The notes below the pieces were generated by a model that was not told the DNA's origin, made no database searches, and worked only from the letters and a program-made list of their open reading frames with translations. The translations under genes were made by a program, and so were the position numbers. 64,000 nucleotides of DNA from Variovorax saccharolyticus. GTDB lineage: Bacteria > Pseudomonadota > Gammaproteobacteria > Burkholderiales > Burkholderiaceae_C. The stretch lies in NCBI RefSeq assembly GCF_030316765.1, contig NZ_JASZYT010000018.1, forward strand, positions 32,912-96,911, in the 5' to 3' direction. This document shows, in pieces, positions 27,501 through 36,046 of this stretch (its first letter is position 1; each line of letters opens with the position of its first letter).

Positions 27501-28571
27501 TCAGGCCAGGCGGGCGCCGCTCTGGCGGTCGAACAGGTGCACGCTCTCGCTGCCGATCACCAGCCCCACCATCTGGTCCGGCTGGGCATCGACCCGGCCA
27601 TGCACCGCGAGGATCAGCTGCGCCCCGCCGACCTCGACCAGCAGTTCGGTCTCGGCGCCGGTCGGCTCGACCACGATCACCTTGGCCGGCACGCCGCTCG
27701 ATGCGTCGGTCAGCGTGATGTCGCCCGGCCGCACGCCATAGTGCACCGCCTGCCCGTCGCCGGCCGAGGTTCCGGCCGGCGCCGGCCACGAGGCGCCCTG
27801 CGCCTCGACCCGGCATTGCCCATTGGCGCGCCGCACCGTGCCTTCGAGCACGTTCATCGACGGCGAGCCGATGAACTGGGCAACGAACAGGTTGTCGGGC
27901 CGGTCGTAGAGCTCGAGCGGCGTGCCGATCTGCTCGACCGCGCCGTCGTGCATCACGACGATGCGGTCGGCCATCGTCATCGCCTCGATCTGGTCGTGGG
28001 TGACATAGACGGTGGTGGTCTTGAGGCGCTGGTGCAGCGCCTTGATCTCGGCGCGCATCGCGACCCGCAGCTTGGCGTCGAGATTGGACAAGGGCTCGTC
28101 GAACAGGAAGACCTTGGGGTCGCGCACGATCGCCCGCCCCATGGCGACGCGCTGCCGCTGCCCGCCCGACAGCTCGCGCGGATAGCGTCCGAGCAGCTGG
28201 TCGAGGTTGAGGATCTTCGCGGCATCGGCCACGCGCTTGTCGGTGAGCGCCTTCTCGGCCTTGCGCAGCCGCAGGCTGAAGCCCATGTTCTCGCCGACCG
28301 TCATGTGCGGGTACAGCGCGTAGCTCTGGAACACCATCGCGATGTCCCGGTCCTTGGATTCGAGCTCGTTGACGACGCGGCCGTCGATCATGATCTGGCC
28401 GCCGCTGATGTCCTCCAGGCCGGCCAGCATGCGCAGCAACGTCGACTTGCCGCAGCCCGAGGGCCCGACCAGCACCACGAACTCGCCGTCCTCGATCTCG
28501 AAGCCCAGGCGCTCGATGATGCGGGTCTTGCCGTAGGACTTCTGGACATCCCGAAAAGTGACTGAAGCCAT
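27501..28571 (-). CDS. Sugar ABC transporter ATP-binding protein (UgpC/MalK type)
   Basis: A 356-residue carbohydrate-uptake ATPase. Motifs are Walker A G-P-S-G-C-G-K-S-T, signature L-S-G-G-Q-R-Q-R-V-A-M-G-R and Walker B V-F-L-F-D-E-P-L-S-N-L-D, and a C-terminal TOBE/OB regulatory domain starts near residue 235. It is the last gene of the leftward transporter operon, 21 bases after the second permease gene. It resembles UgpC and polyol-transporter ATPases; the substrate cannot be set from the ATPase. Confidence 0.94.
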   Translation of the reverse strand: MASVTFRDVQKSYGKTRIIERLGFEIEDGEFVVLVGPSGCGKSTLLRMLAGLEDISGGQIMIDGRVVNELESKDRDIAMVFQSYALYPHMTVGENMGFSLRLRKAEKALTDKRVADAAKILNLDQLLGRYPRELSGGQRQRVAMGRAIVRDPKVFLFDEPLSNLDAKLRVAMRAEIKALHQRLKTTTVYVTHDQIEAMTMADRIVVMHDGAVEQIGTPLELYDRPDNLFVAQFIGSPSMNVLEGTVRRANGQCRVEAQGASWPAPAGTSAGDGQAVHYGVRPGDITLTDASSGVPAKVIVVEPTGAETELLVEVGGAQLILAVHGRVDAQPDQMVGLVIGSESVHLFDRQSGARLA

Positions 28572-28592
28572 GTTGTCTTGTTCCCTTCCGGA

Positions 28593-29450
28593 TCAGCTCT
28601 TGACCGCGCCAGCGGTGATGCCGCCGACCATGTAACGCTTGAACGTGTAGTAGATGGCCGCCGGCGGCAGCGCGTAGATGAGGCCAGTCGCCATCAGCAG
28701 TTCCCAGGGCGAATCGTCGGCAGCGAGGAAGTTGCCGAGCGCCACCGCGAGCGTCACGCTGCGGTCGTTCGACAGCAGCAGGAAGGCGTAGAGGTACTCG
28801 TTCCAGGCCAGCAGCAGCGCATAGGTGCCGACCGCCACCAGCGAAGGCACCATCAGCGGCAGGTAGACCAGCCGGAACAGCTGCAGCGGCGAAGCGCCAT
28901 CCATGCGCGCGGCCTCGTCGAGCTCGTAGGGCAGCTTGTCCGAGGCCTGCTTGAGCACCCAGATGCAGTACGGCGAGGCGATGGTCACCATCGCGAGGAT
29001 CAGCGCCCACTGGCTGTTGAGCAGCCCGTAGTTGCCCATGGTCTTGTACATCGGCACGGCCAGGAACGCGGCCGGGATGAAGTACGTGAACAGCGCCATG
29101 TTCATGACCGTGCGCCCGCCGCGCACGCGCAGCCGGCTGATCGCGAAGGCCGCGGTGGTGGCGACGAAGAGGGTCAGCACGCCGACCGCGACCGCGATGA
29201 ACAGCGAGTTGCCGAGCTGCACCCAGAAGTGGTCGAGGTAGAAGTGCTGCCGCCGGAACACCGTGCTGAAGTTGTCGAAGGTCGGCGAGGTCGGCCACAG
29301 CCGGCCGCTGGTCGCGGTGCCGCGCGGCGAGATCGCGAACAGCACCATGTGGTAGATCGGGATCAGCGTCCAGAGCAGCACCGGGATGCCGATCAGCAGC
29401 AGCTTGGCTTCGGTGCCGACTGCCTTGAGGGTCCAGCGCCTGCGGCTCAT
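28593..29450 (-). CDS. Carbohydrate ABC transporter permease (MalG/UgpE type)
   Basis: A 285-residue inner-membrane permease with about six membrane segments. The ATPase-docking EAA loop reads Y-E-L-D-E-A-A-R-M-D-G-A-S-P. The start ATG overlaps the stop of the first permease gene (ATGA). It pairs with that gene product to form the translocation channel. Confidence 0.93.
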   Translation of the reverse strand: MSRRRWTLKAVGTEAKLLLIGIPVLLWTLIPIYHMVLFAISPRGTATSGRLWPTSPTFDNFSTVFRRQHFYLDHFWVQLGNSLFIAVAVGVLTLFVATTAAFAISRLRVRGGRTVMNMALFTYFIPAAFLAVPMYKTMGNYGLLNSQWALILAMVTIASPYCIWVLKQASDKLPYELDEAARMDGASPLQLFRLVYLPLMVPSLVAVGTYALLLAWNEYLYAFLLLSNDRSVTLAVALGNFLAADDSPWELLMATGLIYALPPAAIYYTFKRYMVGGITAGAVKS

Positions 29451-30322
29451 TTCGACAACCTCTTCATCATGAAATACACCAGCGGCAGCACCAGCGGCAT
29501 GGCCACCACGATCGACGCCATCGACAGGTCGACCTGGTCGAGCCGCAGATAGCGGATGCCGAGCGTCGCCAGCACGTGCGTGAGGTCGGCCGGACCGCCG
29601 CCGGTCAGCAGGTAGACGCTGTTGAAGTCGCCTAGCGTCCAGATCATCGAAAGGATCAGCGAAGTGACGTAGAGCGTGCGCAGCGCCGGCCAGCTGATGA
29701 AGCGGAACTTCTGCCACGAGCTCGCGCCGTCGACCGATGCCGCCTCGTATTGCTCGCCCGGGATCGCGAGCCGCCCCGCGACCAGGATCAGGGTCCAGAA
29801 GGGCAGCGACTTCCAGATGTGCATCAGCATCGCGAAGCACAGCGCCAGGGTCGGGTCGTTGAGCCAGTTGGGCCCGTCGAGGCCGGTCAGGCGGAAGATG
29901 GTGGTGTTGATCACGCCCCACTCGGGATTGAGCATGAAGCGCACCGAGAGAATGGTCGGGATCGACGGCACCGCCCAGGGCAGGATGAAGATCCCGGCGA
30001 GGATCTTGATCCACCAGCGCGACTGCACGAAGAAGCCCGACAGCACCAGCGCCACGAGCATCTTGACGTTGATCGCGACCACCAGAAAGATGATCGTGTT
30101 GATCACCGAGCGGAAGAAGATCGGGTCTTCGGCCAGGTGCACGTAGCTCTGCGGATGGCGCGCCAGCCAGAGGCCGTAGCACACCGGATAGAGCACGAAG
30201 ACGACGAACACCAGCAGGTAGGGAACGACCATCAGCCGCCCCCAGAACTGCCAGCGCCCGAGCTTCGCGGGGGACGTCGCGGCGCTGCCGGCCACGGTCA
30301 CGGCGTTGGCTGTGGAACTCAT
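29447..30322 (-). CDS. Carbohydrate ABC transporter permease (MalF/UgpA type)
   Basis: A 291-residue permease with an N-terminal membrane segment (residues 30-50) and the EAA loop Q-Y-E-A-A-S-V-D-G-A-S-S-W-Q. It is the first membrane gene after the binding protein (19 bases) and is coupled to the second permease by a 4-base overlap. Confidence 0.93.
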   Translation of the reverse strand: MSSTANAVTVAGSAATSPAKLGRWQFWGRLMVVPYLLVFVVFVLYPVCYGLWLARHPQSYVHLAEDPIFFRSVINTIIFLVVAINVKMLVALVLSGFFVQSRWWIKILAGIFILPWAVPSIPTILSVRFMLNPEWGVINTTIFRLTGLDGPNWLNDPTLALCFAMLMHIWKSLPFWTLILVAGRLAIPGEQYEAASVDGASSWQKFRFISWPALRTLYVTSLILSMIWTLGDFNSVYLLTGGGPADLTHVLATLGIRYLRLDQVDLSMASIVVAMPLVLPLVYFMMKRLSK

Positions 30323-30341
30323 GGTCGGCTGCCGCTTCAGG

Positions 30342-31718
30342 TCAACGTGCGACCGTCTTGATGCGCTCGATCATCTCGTCGACCGCCTTGTCCACCGGCA
30401 CCTTGTCGCTCACGACGCGGTTCATCGCCTTGGCCCACACGTTCTCGTTGTTCAGGATCGTGAACTTGTAGTTCTTGGTGAATTCGAAGGTCACGGTGCC
30501 CGCCGCGTACTGGTTGAAGACCGACTTGCGGTGCGAGTCCGCTTGCCAGAACGGGCTCGCCTGGCCGGCCTTGGTCACCGGGAACCAGCGCCCGAGCGAG
30601 CCTTCGACGTAGGGCGTGAGGTTCTCTTCCTGCATCAGGAAGGCCACGAATTCCTTGGCGCGCGCCTTGTTCTTGGCGTCCTTGAACACCACGCCGGTCT
30701 TCACGGCCGTGCGATAGACCATCTTGCTGCCGTCCGGCTTGGACGGGAAGCCGGCGGTGCGGATGCGCTCGAAGTAGTTCTTCTTGGCTTCCTCGCGCTG
30801 CTCCGGCGTGAGCGAGGCGTTGTTCGAGTCGTCGAGCCACTTCGCCGGCAGCGAGATGGTCGCGTTGTGCGTCATCGTGATGGTCTTGTTGTGGAAGGCG
30901 ACGTTGTTGTCCGGGTCCTTCCAGCTCGTCGACGACGGCGGCGTGCAGCCCTTCTGGTAGGGCGCCACGTAGTCGGTCATGGCGCTGATCAGGCCGGCGC
31001 GCACGGCCGGGTCGTCGACCAGCAGCTTGCCGCTGTCGTTCACCATCTTGACGTTGTAGGCATCGGCGAAGGTCAGGAACGAATAGAACGAGTCGCTCGA
31101 GTCGACGCCCATCGGCATGCCGATGCCGAAGGTGCGCTTGCCGCTCTTCTGGCGGCTCGCCGGCTGGACCTTCTCGCACCAGAACGACCAGTAGTCCTTC
31201 CAGGTGGTCGGGACGTCGGACTCCTTGAATCCCGCCTCGGCCAGCATGTCGACCCAGTAGTTGATGTGCATCGTCTGCTGCTTGATCGGGAAGGCGTAGT
31301 AGGCCTTCGCCTTCGTCTGGTCGTTGTAGAGGAAGGTGGTCTCGACCGTGTTCGGCGCAAAGCGGGCCTGCATCGGCGAGATCACGCTGCTGATGTCCTC
31401 AAGCTTGCCTTCGAAGGCCCATTTGCCGGTGACCTGGAAGTCATAGACGTCGGCATAGGCGACATCGGGCGGGCTGCCCGAGTCGAGCGCCGAGACGGTC
31501 TTCGGGATCATGTCCTGCACCGGGTACTGCGAGAGCTCGATCTTGACGTTCTTGTGCTTGTCCTCGAACTTCTTGATGGCGGCGAACAATGCATCGTCCT
31601 CGGCCTTGTAGAAGCCCTTGACCCACCAGACGGTGAGCTTCTCCTGCGCCGAAGCCTGGCCGGCGACGGCAAGGCCCATGGCCATCAGCGCCGGGACCAC
31701 GAGTGCTTTGAATTTCAT
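30342..31718 (-). CDS. Sugar ABC transporter substrate-binding protein
   Basis: A 458-residue periplasmic family 1 binding protein with a signal peptide ending in Q-A-S-A-Q. The mature N-terminus is E-K-L-T-V-W-W-V-K-G-F-Y-K-A. It is rich in aromatic residues typical of sugar contacts, such as Y-D-F-Q-V-T and W-S-F-W-C-E-K. The frame stays open far upstream into the regulator, but the ATG at 31718 is the first with a signal peptide. The substrate is unknown; the FadR regulator and hydroxyacid dehydrogenase upstream suggest a polyol or sugar-acid-related compound. Confidence 0.92.
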   Translation of the reverse strand: MKFKALVVPALMAMGLAVAGQASAQEKLTVWWVKGFYKAEDDALFAAIKKFEDKHKNVKIELSQYPVQDMIPKTVSALDSGSPPDVAYADVYDFQVTGKWAFEGKLEDISSVISPMQARFAPNTVETTFLYNDQTKAKAYYAFPIKQQTMHINYWVDMLAEAGFKESDVPTTWKDYWSFWCEKVQPASRQKSGKRTFGIGMPMGVDSSDSFYSFLTFADAYNVKMVNDSGKLLVDDPAVRAGLISAMTDYVAPYQKGCTPPSSTSWKDPDNNVAFHNKTITMTHNATISLPAKWLDDSNNASLTPEQREEAKKNYFERIRTAGFPSKPDGSKMVYRTAVKTGVVFKDAKNKARAKEFVAFLMQEENLTPYVEGSLGRWFPVTKAGQASPFWQADSHRKSVFNQYAAGTVTFEFTKNYKFTILNNENVWAKAMNRVVSDKVPVDKAVDEMIERIKTVAR

Positions 31719-31792
31719 ATCGCTTGTCTCCTTCTTCTTGCAACGGAACAGCTCGGTGCGCGAGCGGGTGGGATGGAACTCGATGGGAAGCG

Positions 31793-32539
31793 TCAGGCCG
31801 CGGCTCGCAGGCGGGGCGGCGGTCGCGACAGGCGCGGCAGTTCGCGGCGCGATCCCAGCACCTCGTCGATGTCCTCGCGCGCGCCGTCGATCAGCTTGAT
31901 GATGGCGCGCTCGGCGCGCGCCGGATTGCGGGCGATGACCGCATCGAGCACCGCGCGGTGCATCGGCAGCGACTGCGCGGGGCCGTCCTTCTTGATGGTG
32001 GAGATCTCGAAGCTGGTGCGCAGGAGCGCGTGCAGCGCCTTGCTCATCTGCGCCAGCATGCGATTGCGCGCGCTGCGCAGCAGCCCGTTGTGAAAGCGCA
32101 GGTCGAAGCTGACGTAGTCGCCGCCGAACTCGACCGCGTGCTTCATGCCGGCGTAGGCGGCCTCGATCTCCTCGATGTCCTCGGCCGTGGCGCGTTCGGC
32201 TGCCAGCCGTACAGCGGCCGGTTCGACCGCCCGCCGCAGGTCCTGCAGGTCGCGCAGGAACTCGGGCGTGAGGCCGGCCCGGGCCTGCCAGGTGATCACG
32301 TCGGGATCGAACCAGTTCCAGTGCTCGTCGGGCAGCACGCGGGTGCCGAGCTTGGGTCCGGTGACGATCAGGCCCTTGGCGACCAGCGACTTCACGGCCT
32401 CGCGCACCACGGTGCGGCTGACGCCCAGGGCCTCGCACAGCTGGGGCTCGGCCGGCATCGGCGTGCCGACCGCGTACTGGCGCGAGACGATCGCCTCTCC
32501 CAGCAGGTCGAGCGTGCGGCCGTGGGTGTTCTTGGCCAT
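31793..32539 (-). CDS. FadR subfamily GntR transcriptional regulator
   Basis: A 248-residue regulator. The winged helix includes A-E-P-Q-L-C-E-A-L-G-V-S-R-T-V-V-R-E-A-V at about residues 30-50, and the FCD domain (about 95-225) has metal-binding-type histidines in F-H-N-G-L-L and M-H-R-A-V-L. It lies between the dehydrogenase gene (11 bases upstream) and the binding-protein gene in one leftward unit. A palindrome at 33584-33593 upstream of the unit has the A-T-C-A-T-A-T-G-A-T form often bound by this subfamily, so local autoregulation is likely. Confidence 0.92.
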   Translation of the reverse strand: MAKNTHGRTLDLLGEAIVSRQYAVGTPMPAEPQLCEALGVSRTVVREAVKSLVAKGLIVTGPKLGTRVLPDEHWNWFDPDVITWQARAGLTPEFLRDLQDLRRAVEPAAVRLAAERATAEDIEEIEAAYAGMKHAVEFGGDYVSFDLRFHNGLLRSARNRMLAQMSKALHALLRTSFEISTIKKDGPAQSLPMHRAVLDAVIARNPARAERAIIKLIDGAREDIDEVLGSRRELPRLSRPPPRLRAAA

Positions 32540-32550
32540 CGGGCGTGCGC

Positions 32551-33507
32551 TCAGGCGTCGACCGGCGTCAACAGCGGCTGTCCCGTGAAATGCGCATGCA
32601 GGTTGTCGAACACCAGCTGGCCCATGGCTTCGCGGGTCTGCCGGGTGCCGCTGCCGATGTGCGGCGTCAGCACCACGTTGGGCAGCGCACGCAGCGCCTC
32701 GGGCACGTTCGGCTCGTTGGCGAAGACATCGAGGCCGGCGCCGGCGATCGTGCCGTGGCGCAGCGCGTCGATCAGCGCGTCCTGGTCGACCACGCTGCCG
32801 CGGGCGACATTGATCAGGTAGCCCTCGGAGCCCAGCGCACTCAGGACGCGGGCATCGATCAGGCCCTTGGTGCCGGCACCGCCGGGCGTGATCACGATCA
32901 GGAAATCGACCGCCGCGGCCAGCGCGACCGGATCGGGATGGTAGGTGTAGGGGATGCCCGCGCGCGGCGAACGCGCGGTGTAGGCGATGCTCATCTTGAA
33001 GGCCAGCGCGCGCTCGGCGATCGCCTGGCCGATGCGGCCCATGCCGACGATGCCGAGCCGGCCGCCCGTCACCTTGCGGCTCAAGGCGATCGGGCCATGC
33101 GTCCATTCGTTGGCGCGCACGAAGCGGTCGGCCTGCGGGATGCGGCGCGCCGCGGCGATCAGCAGCCCGATGGCGAGGTCGGCCACGTCGTCGTTGAGCA
33201 CCGCCGGCGTGTTGGTGACCGGCACGCCGCGCTCGTGCGCGGCCGGGACGTCAACGCCGTCGTAGCCGACGCCGAAGACCGAGATCACTTCCAGCGCCGG
33301 CATCTGCGCGATCAGCTCGCGCGGAACCTTGGCCTCGCCGTTGGCGACCACGCCGCGGATTCGCGGCGCCACCGCGGCGAAGGCCGCGGGGTCGCTGACA
33401 TGGATGCGGTCATGCAGCGTGTAGTGCTGGCGCAGTTGATCGAGCAGGAAGGGCATCAACGGCGCTACGAGCAGCAGCTCGGGCTGTCCGGCTTTTTCTG
33501 AGGTCAC
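32551..33507 (-). CDS. D-2-hydroxyacid dehydrogenase
   Basis: A 318-residue NAD(P)-dependent dehydrogenase of the glyoxylate/hydroxypyruvate reductase group. The Rossmann motif G-I-V-G-M-G-R-I-G is near residue 146. The catalytic Arg is in N-V-A-R-G, the Glu in V-F-A-N-E-P, and the His in T-P-H-I-G-S-G-T. It would interconvert a 2-keto acid and a D-2-hydroxy acid in the cytoplasm. It is the first gene of the sugar transporter unit, so its substrate may come from the imported compound. Confidence 0.92.
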   Translation of the reverse strand: MTSEKAGQPELLLVAPLMPFLLDQLRQHYTLHDRIHVSDPAAFAAVAPRIRGVVANGEAKVPRELIAQMPALEVISVFGVGYDGVDVPAAHERGVPVTNTPAVLNDDVADLAIGLLIAAARRIPQADRFVRANEWTHGPIALSRKVTGGRLGIVGMGRIGQAIAERALAFKMSIAYTARSPRAGIPYTYHPDPVALAAAVDFLIVITPGGAGTKGLIDARVLSALGSEGYLINVARGSVVDQDALIDALRHGTIAGAGLDVFANEPNVPEALRALPNVVLTPHIGSGTRQTREAMGQLVFDNLHAHFTGQPLLTPVDA

Positions 33508-33583
33508 TGTGTCTCCTGCTGGAACCGCGCTTGGCGCATGTAGCGCCCTTCGCCGAAACGGTCGAAGAGCCCTGCCGAATCAA

Positions 33584-33593
33584 ATCATATGAT
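33584..33593. promoter_or_regulatory. Palindromic operator candidate for the FadR-type regulator
   Basis: ATCATATGAT is a perfect 10-bp palindrome in an AT-rich spot, with partial flanking symmetry (TCAA at 33580-33583, TTGA at 33596-33599). It is 77 bases upstream of the dehydrogenase start. It lies in the gap between that gene and the 3' end of the deacylase gene, so it can only serve the leftward unit. Confidence 0.6.
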
Positions 33594-33641
33594 GATTGAA
33601 ATGGCGGCCCCGCAGGACAAACCCTGATGGCGCAGCGAAGG

Positions 33642-35135
33642 CTAGGAGGTCGTGTTCGCGGCCCGCTTCACGAAGCGGCCGGCGCGCGCACCGGTCGCGC
33701 GCCCTTCTGCGGTGTAGCTCAGAACCCCGTTGACCCAGACCCGCTCGATGCCTTCGCTGAACTCGCGCGGCTGCTCGAAGGTGGCGCCGTCCTTCACGCG
33801 CAGCGGATCGAAAAGAACCACGTCGGCCATGTAGCCGGCCTTGAGCAGGCCGCGCTCGCCGATGCGAAAACGTGCCGCCGACAGGCCGGTCATCTTGTGC
33901 ACTGCCTGCTCGAGCCGCAGCAGCCCCTTCTCGCGCCAGTAGTTCGCGAGCACGCGCGGGAACGCACCCCAGAGCCGGGGATGCGGGCGCTCGTCGTGCG
34001 GCAGGCCGTCGGAGCCGATCATCGCGAGCGGATGCGCCATCACGCGCTGCACGTCGTCCTCGCGCATCTGGAAGTAGCAGGCATTGCCCGGCTTGAGCCG
34101 CAGCGCGGCCTCCTGCTGCGAGACGCCCCACTCCGCCGCGATGTCGGCCAGGTAGCGCCCGCCGACCTCGGGGTGCGGCTGGCTGCCGGTGATCAGGATG
34201 TCGATGATGCCGTCGACCAGGTCCTCGCGCAGCACCGTCGAGCCGGCGGTGTACGGGTACACGTCCATGCCGATCTCCTGGGTGCGCGCGAGCTCCTCGA
34301 TCAGCGGCAGGGTCTCGAGCGTGCGGCCCCAGTTGGCCGGGCCGGCGCACTTGTGGTGCGAGATCACCAGCGGCAGGCCGGACTGGCGCGCGGTCAGCGC
34401 GGCCTCCTGCAGCGCGGGCAGGATGCCGGCCAGCTCGTCGCGGATATGGGTCGCATAGACGCCGCCGTTGCGCGCCGCCACGCTGGCGACCGCGACCAGC
34501 TCCTCGACGTCGGCGGCGAAGGCTTCCTCGTAGAACACGCCGGACGACAGGCCCAGTGCCCCGGCGTCCATCGCCTCCTGCATGTCGGCCGCCATCGCCG
34601 CGCGCTCGGAGGCATTGGCGGCACGGTCGAGCACAGGCATGTGGCGCATGCGCAGCGCCGTATGGCCCAGCAGCGCCGCGACGTTGACCGCGGGCCGCGC
34701 CGCATCCACCGCCTGGGCGTAGGCACGCATCGTGGCATGGCGGAACTGGCCCCGGCCCAGCAGCGACAGCGGCGCCGGCGGCGCGCCGGTGACCATCGGT
34801 GCGAGCGAGATGCCGCAGTTGCCGACGATCACGGTGGTCACGCCCTGCGAGATCTTCGGCAGCATGTCGGCCTTCTCGATCGCGGCCGCGTCGTCGTGCG
34901 TATGAACGTCGATGAAGCCCGGCGCGATCACCAGGCCGCTGCAGTCGATCTCGTCCACCGCGCCTTGCGCGCGCAGCTGCGAGAGCATCTCGGGCGCCGT
35001 CTGCCCGGGTGCGGCGACCGACACGATGCGTTCGCCCGCCAGCAGCAGATCGCCGGTCCAGCCGGGCGTGTCGCTGCCGTCGACGATGGTGCCGCCCTTG
35101 AGCAGCGTGGGACGGGCTGGGTCTTGCGGCGTCAT
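33642..35135 (-). CDS. N-acyl-D-amino acid deacylase (amidohydrolase family)
   Basis: A 497-residue zinc amidohydrolase that removes an acyl group from an N-acyl D-amino compound. Metal-site segments are D-V-H-T-H-D-D near residue 75, the family cysteine in V-G-N-C-G-I-S, histidines in I-S-H-H-K-C-A-G, and the aspartate in I-G-S-D-G-L-P-H. Its start overlaps the regulator stop (ATGA). It is the last gene of a long leftward operon for uptake and deamination. In this setting an N-acetylated 2-amino-aldonate is a plausible substrate, as is an N-acetyl-D-amino acid; the choice is inference. Confidence 0.9.
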   Translation of the reverse strand: MTPQDPARPTLLKGGTIVDGSDTPGWTGDLLLAGERIVSVAAPGQTAPEMLSQLRAQGAVDEIDCSGLVIAPGFIDVHTHDDAAAIEKADMLPKISQGVTTVIVGNCGISLAPMVTGAPPAPLSLLGRGQFRHATMRAYAQAVDAARPAVNVAALLGHTALRMRHMPVLDRAANASERAAMAADMQEAMDAGALGLSSGVFYEEAFAADVEELVAVASVAARNGGVYATHIRDELAGILPALQEAALTARQSGLPLVISHHKCAGPANWGRTLETLPLIEELARTQEIGMDVYPYTAGSTVLREDLVDGIIDILITGSQPHPEVGGRYLADIAAEWGVSQQEAALRLKPGNACYFQMREDDVQRVMAHPLAMIGSDGLPHDERPHPRLWGAFPRVLANYWREKGLLRLEQAVHKMTGLSAARFRIGERGLLKAGYMADVVLFDPLRVKDGATFEQPREFSEGIERVWVNGVLSYTAEGRATGARAGRFVKRAANTTS

Positions 35136-36046
35136 GATGAGGGATCGTCCAGTGTTTCGGAGGCGCCCGAGAATTCTGCGCTGTCGAAGCCATGCTTGTG
35201 CAGCAATTGCTTGAATTGCTGCAGCCCGCGCGTGGCGACCGGGCCGAGCTTCTGCGCCAGGCGCACCATCAGGATCTCGATCACCACGAGGTGCGCGAGG
35301 TAGGCCTCGGTGCCCACGCGCATCACGGCGTCCTGCGGCACCGACACCGCGATCACCAGGTCGGCGATCTCCGCCAGCTGGGTGTCGGGCTGGGTCAGCG
35401 CCACCACCGTGGCGCCCTGCGAACGGGCGAAGCGCGCGGCCTCCAGCGTGTAGGGCATGCGGCCCACGTGCGAGATCACGAAGGCGACGCCGTCGGGGCC
35501 GAGCGTGCTGGCCGAGACCAGCTGCTGGTGCGCATCGAAGATCGCGTTGGAAGTGCGGCCGAGCCGGAACAGGCGGCTCTGCAGCTCGTTGGCCATGAAG
35601 GTCGAAGCCGCGCCGACCGAATAGCAGTCGATGCGCCGGGCTTCGGCCAGCCGGCTCGCGACCCGGTCGAGCACATCGACGTCGAGGCGCCGTCCGAGCT
35701 CGGTCAGCGAAGACACGGCCGCATGGATGATCTTGCTCGCGACGTCGCCGGCGCTGTCGTCGGCCAGCACGCTGCGGTGCAGGTACGAGCCCGTGACCGC
35801 GAGGTCCTGCGCCAGCGCCAGCATGAACTCGCGCACCGATTCGAAGCCGAAGCTGCGGCAGGTGCGCACGATGGTCGGCATCGACACGCCGGCCTGCTGC
35901 GCGAGCTGCTCGACCGTGGCGGCGACGGCAGCGCGCGGGTCGTCGAGCACGCACTGCACCACGCTGCGCTGGGCAGCCGGCAGCTCGGCCATGCGCTCGC
36001 GCAGGCGCTGCAGGAGATGGACGGAGGCGTCGGGGATCGCAGCCAT
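35132..36046 (-). CDS. MurR/RpiR family transcriptional regulator
   Basis: A 304-residue regulator with an N-terminal RpiR helix-turn-helix (about residues 1-78, A-T-V-E-Q-L-A-Q-Q-A-G-V-S-M-P-T-I-V-R) and a SIS sugar-isomerase domain (about 120-260) including S-V-G-A-A-S-T-F and V-I-S-H-V-G-R-M. SIS domains sense phosphosugars, so a 2-keto-3-deoxy-6-phospho sugar acid made by this locus is a good effector candidate. The start shares a base with the stop of the deaminase gene (TGATG). The inverted repeats at 42804 and 42879 match the RpiR/HexR form and are the likely sites. Confidence 0.92.
   Translation of the reverse strand: MAAIPDASVHLLQRLRERMAELPAAQRSVVQCVLDDPRAAVAATVEQLAQQAGVSMPTIVRTCRSFGFESVREFMLALAQDLAVTGSYLHRSVLADDSAGDVASKIIHAAVSSLTELGRRLDVDVLDRVASRLAEARRIDCYSVGAASTFMANELQSRLFRLGRTSNAIFDAHQQLVSASTLGPDGVAFVISHVGRMPYTLEAARFARSQGATVVALTQPDTQLAEIADLVIAVSVPQDAVMRVGTEAYLAHLVVIEILMVRLAQKLGPVATRGLQQFKQLLHKHGFDSAEFSGASETLDDPSS

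Noticed and set aside
33488..33503. A 15-base match between the start of the hydroxyacid dehydrogenase gene and the terminator at 59761
   Set aside because: It is short and low in complexity (T-run plus common bases), lies in coding sequence in one case, and has no flanking similarity.
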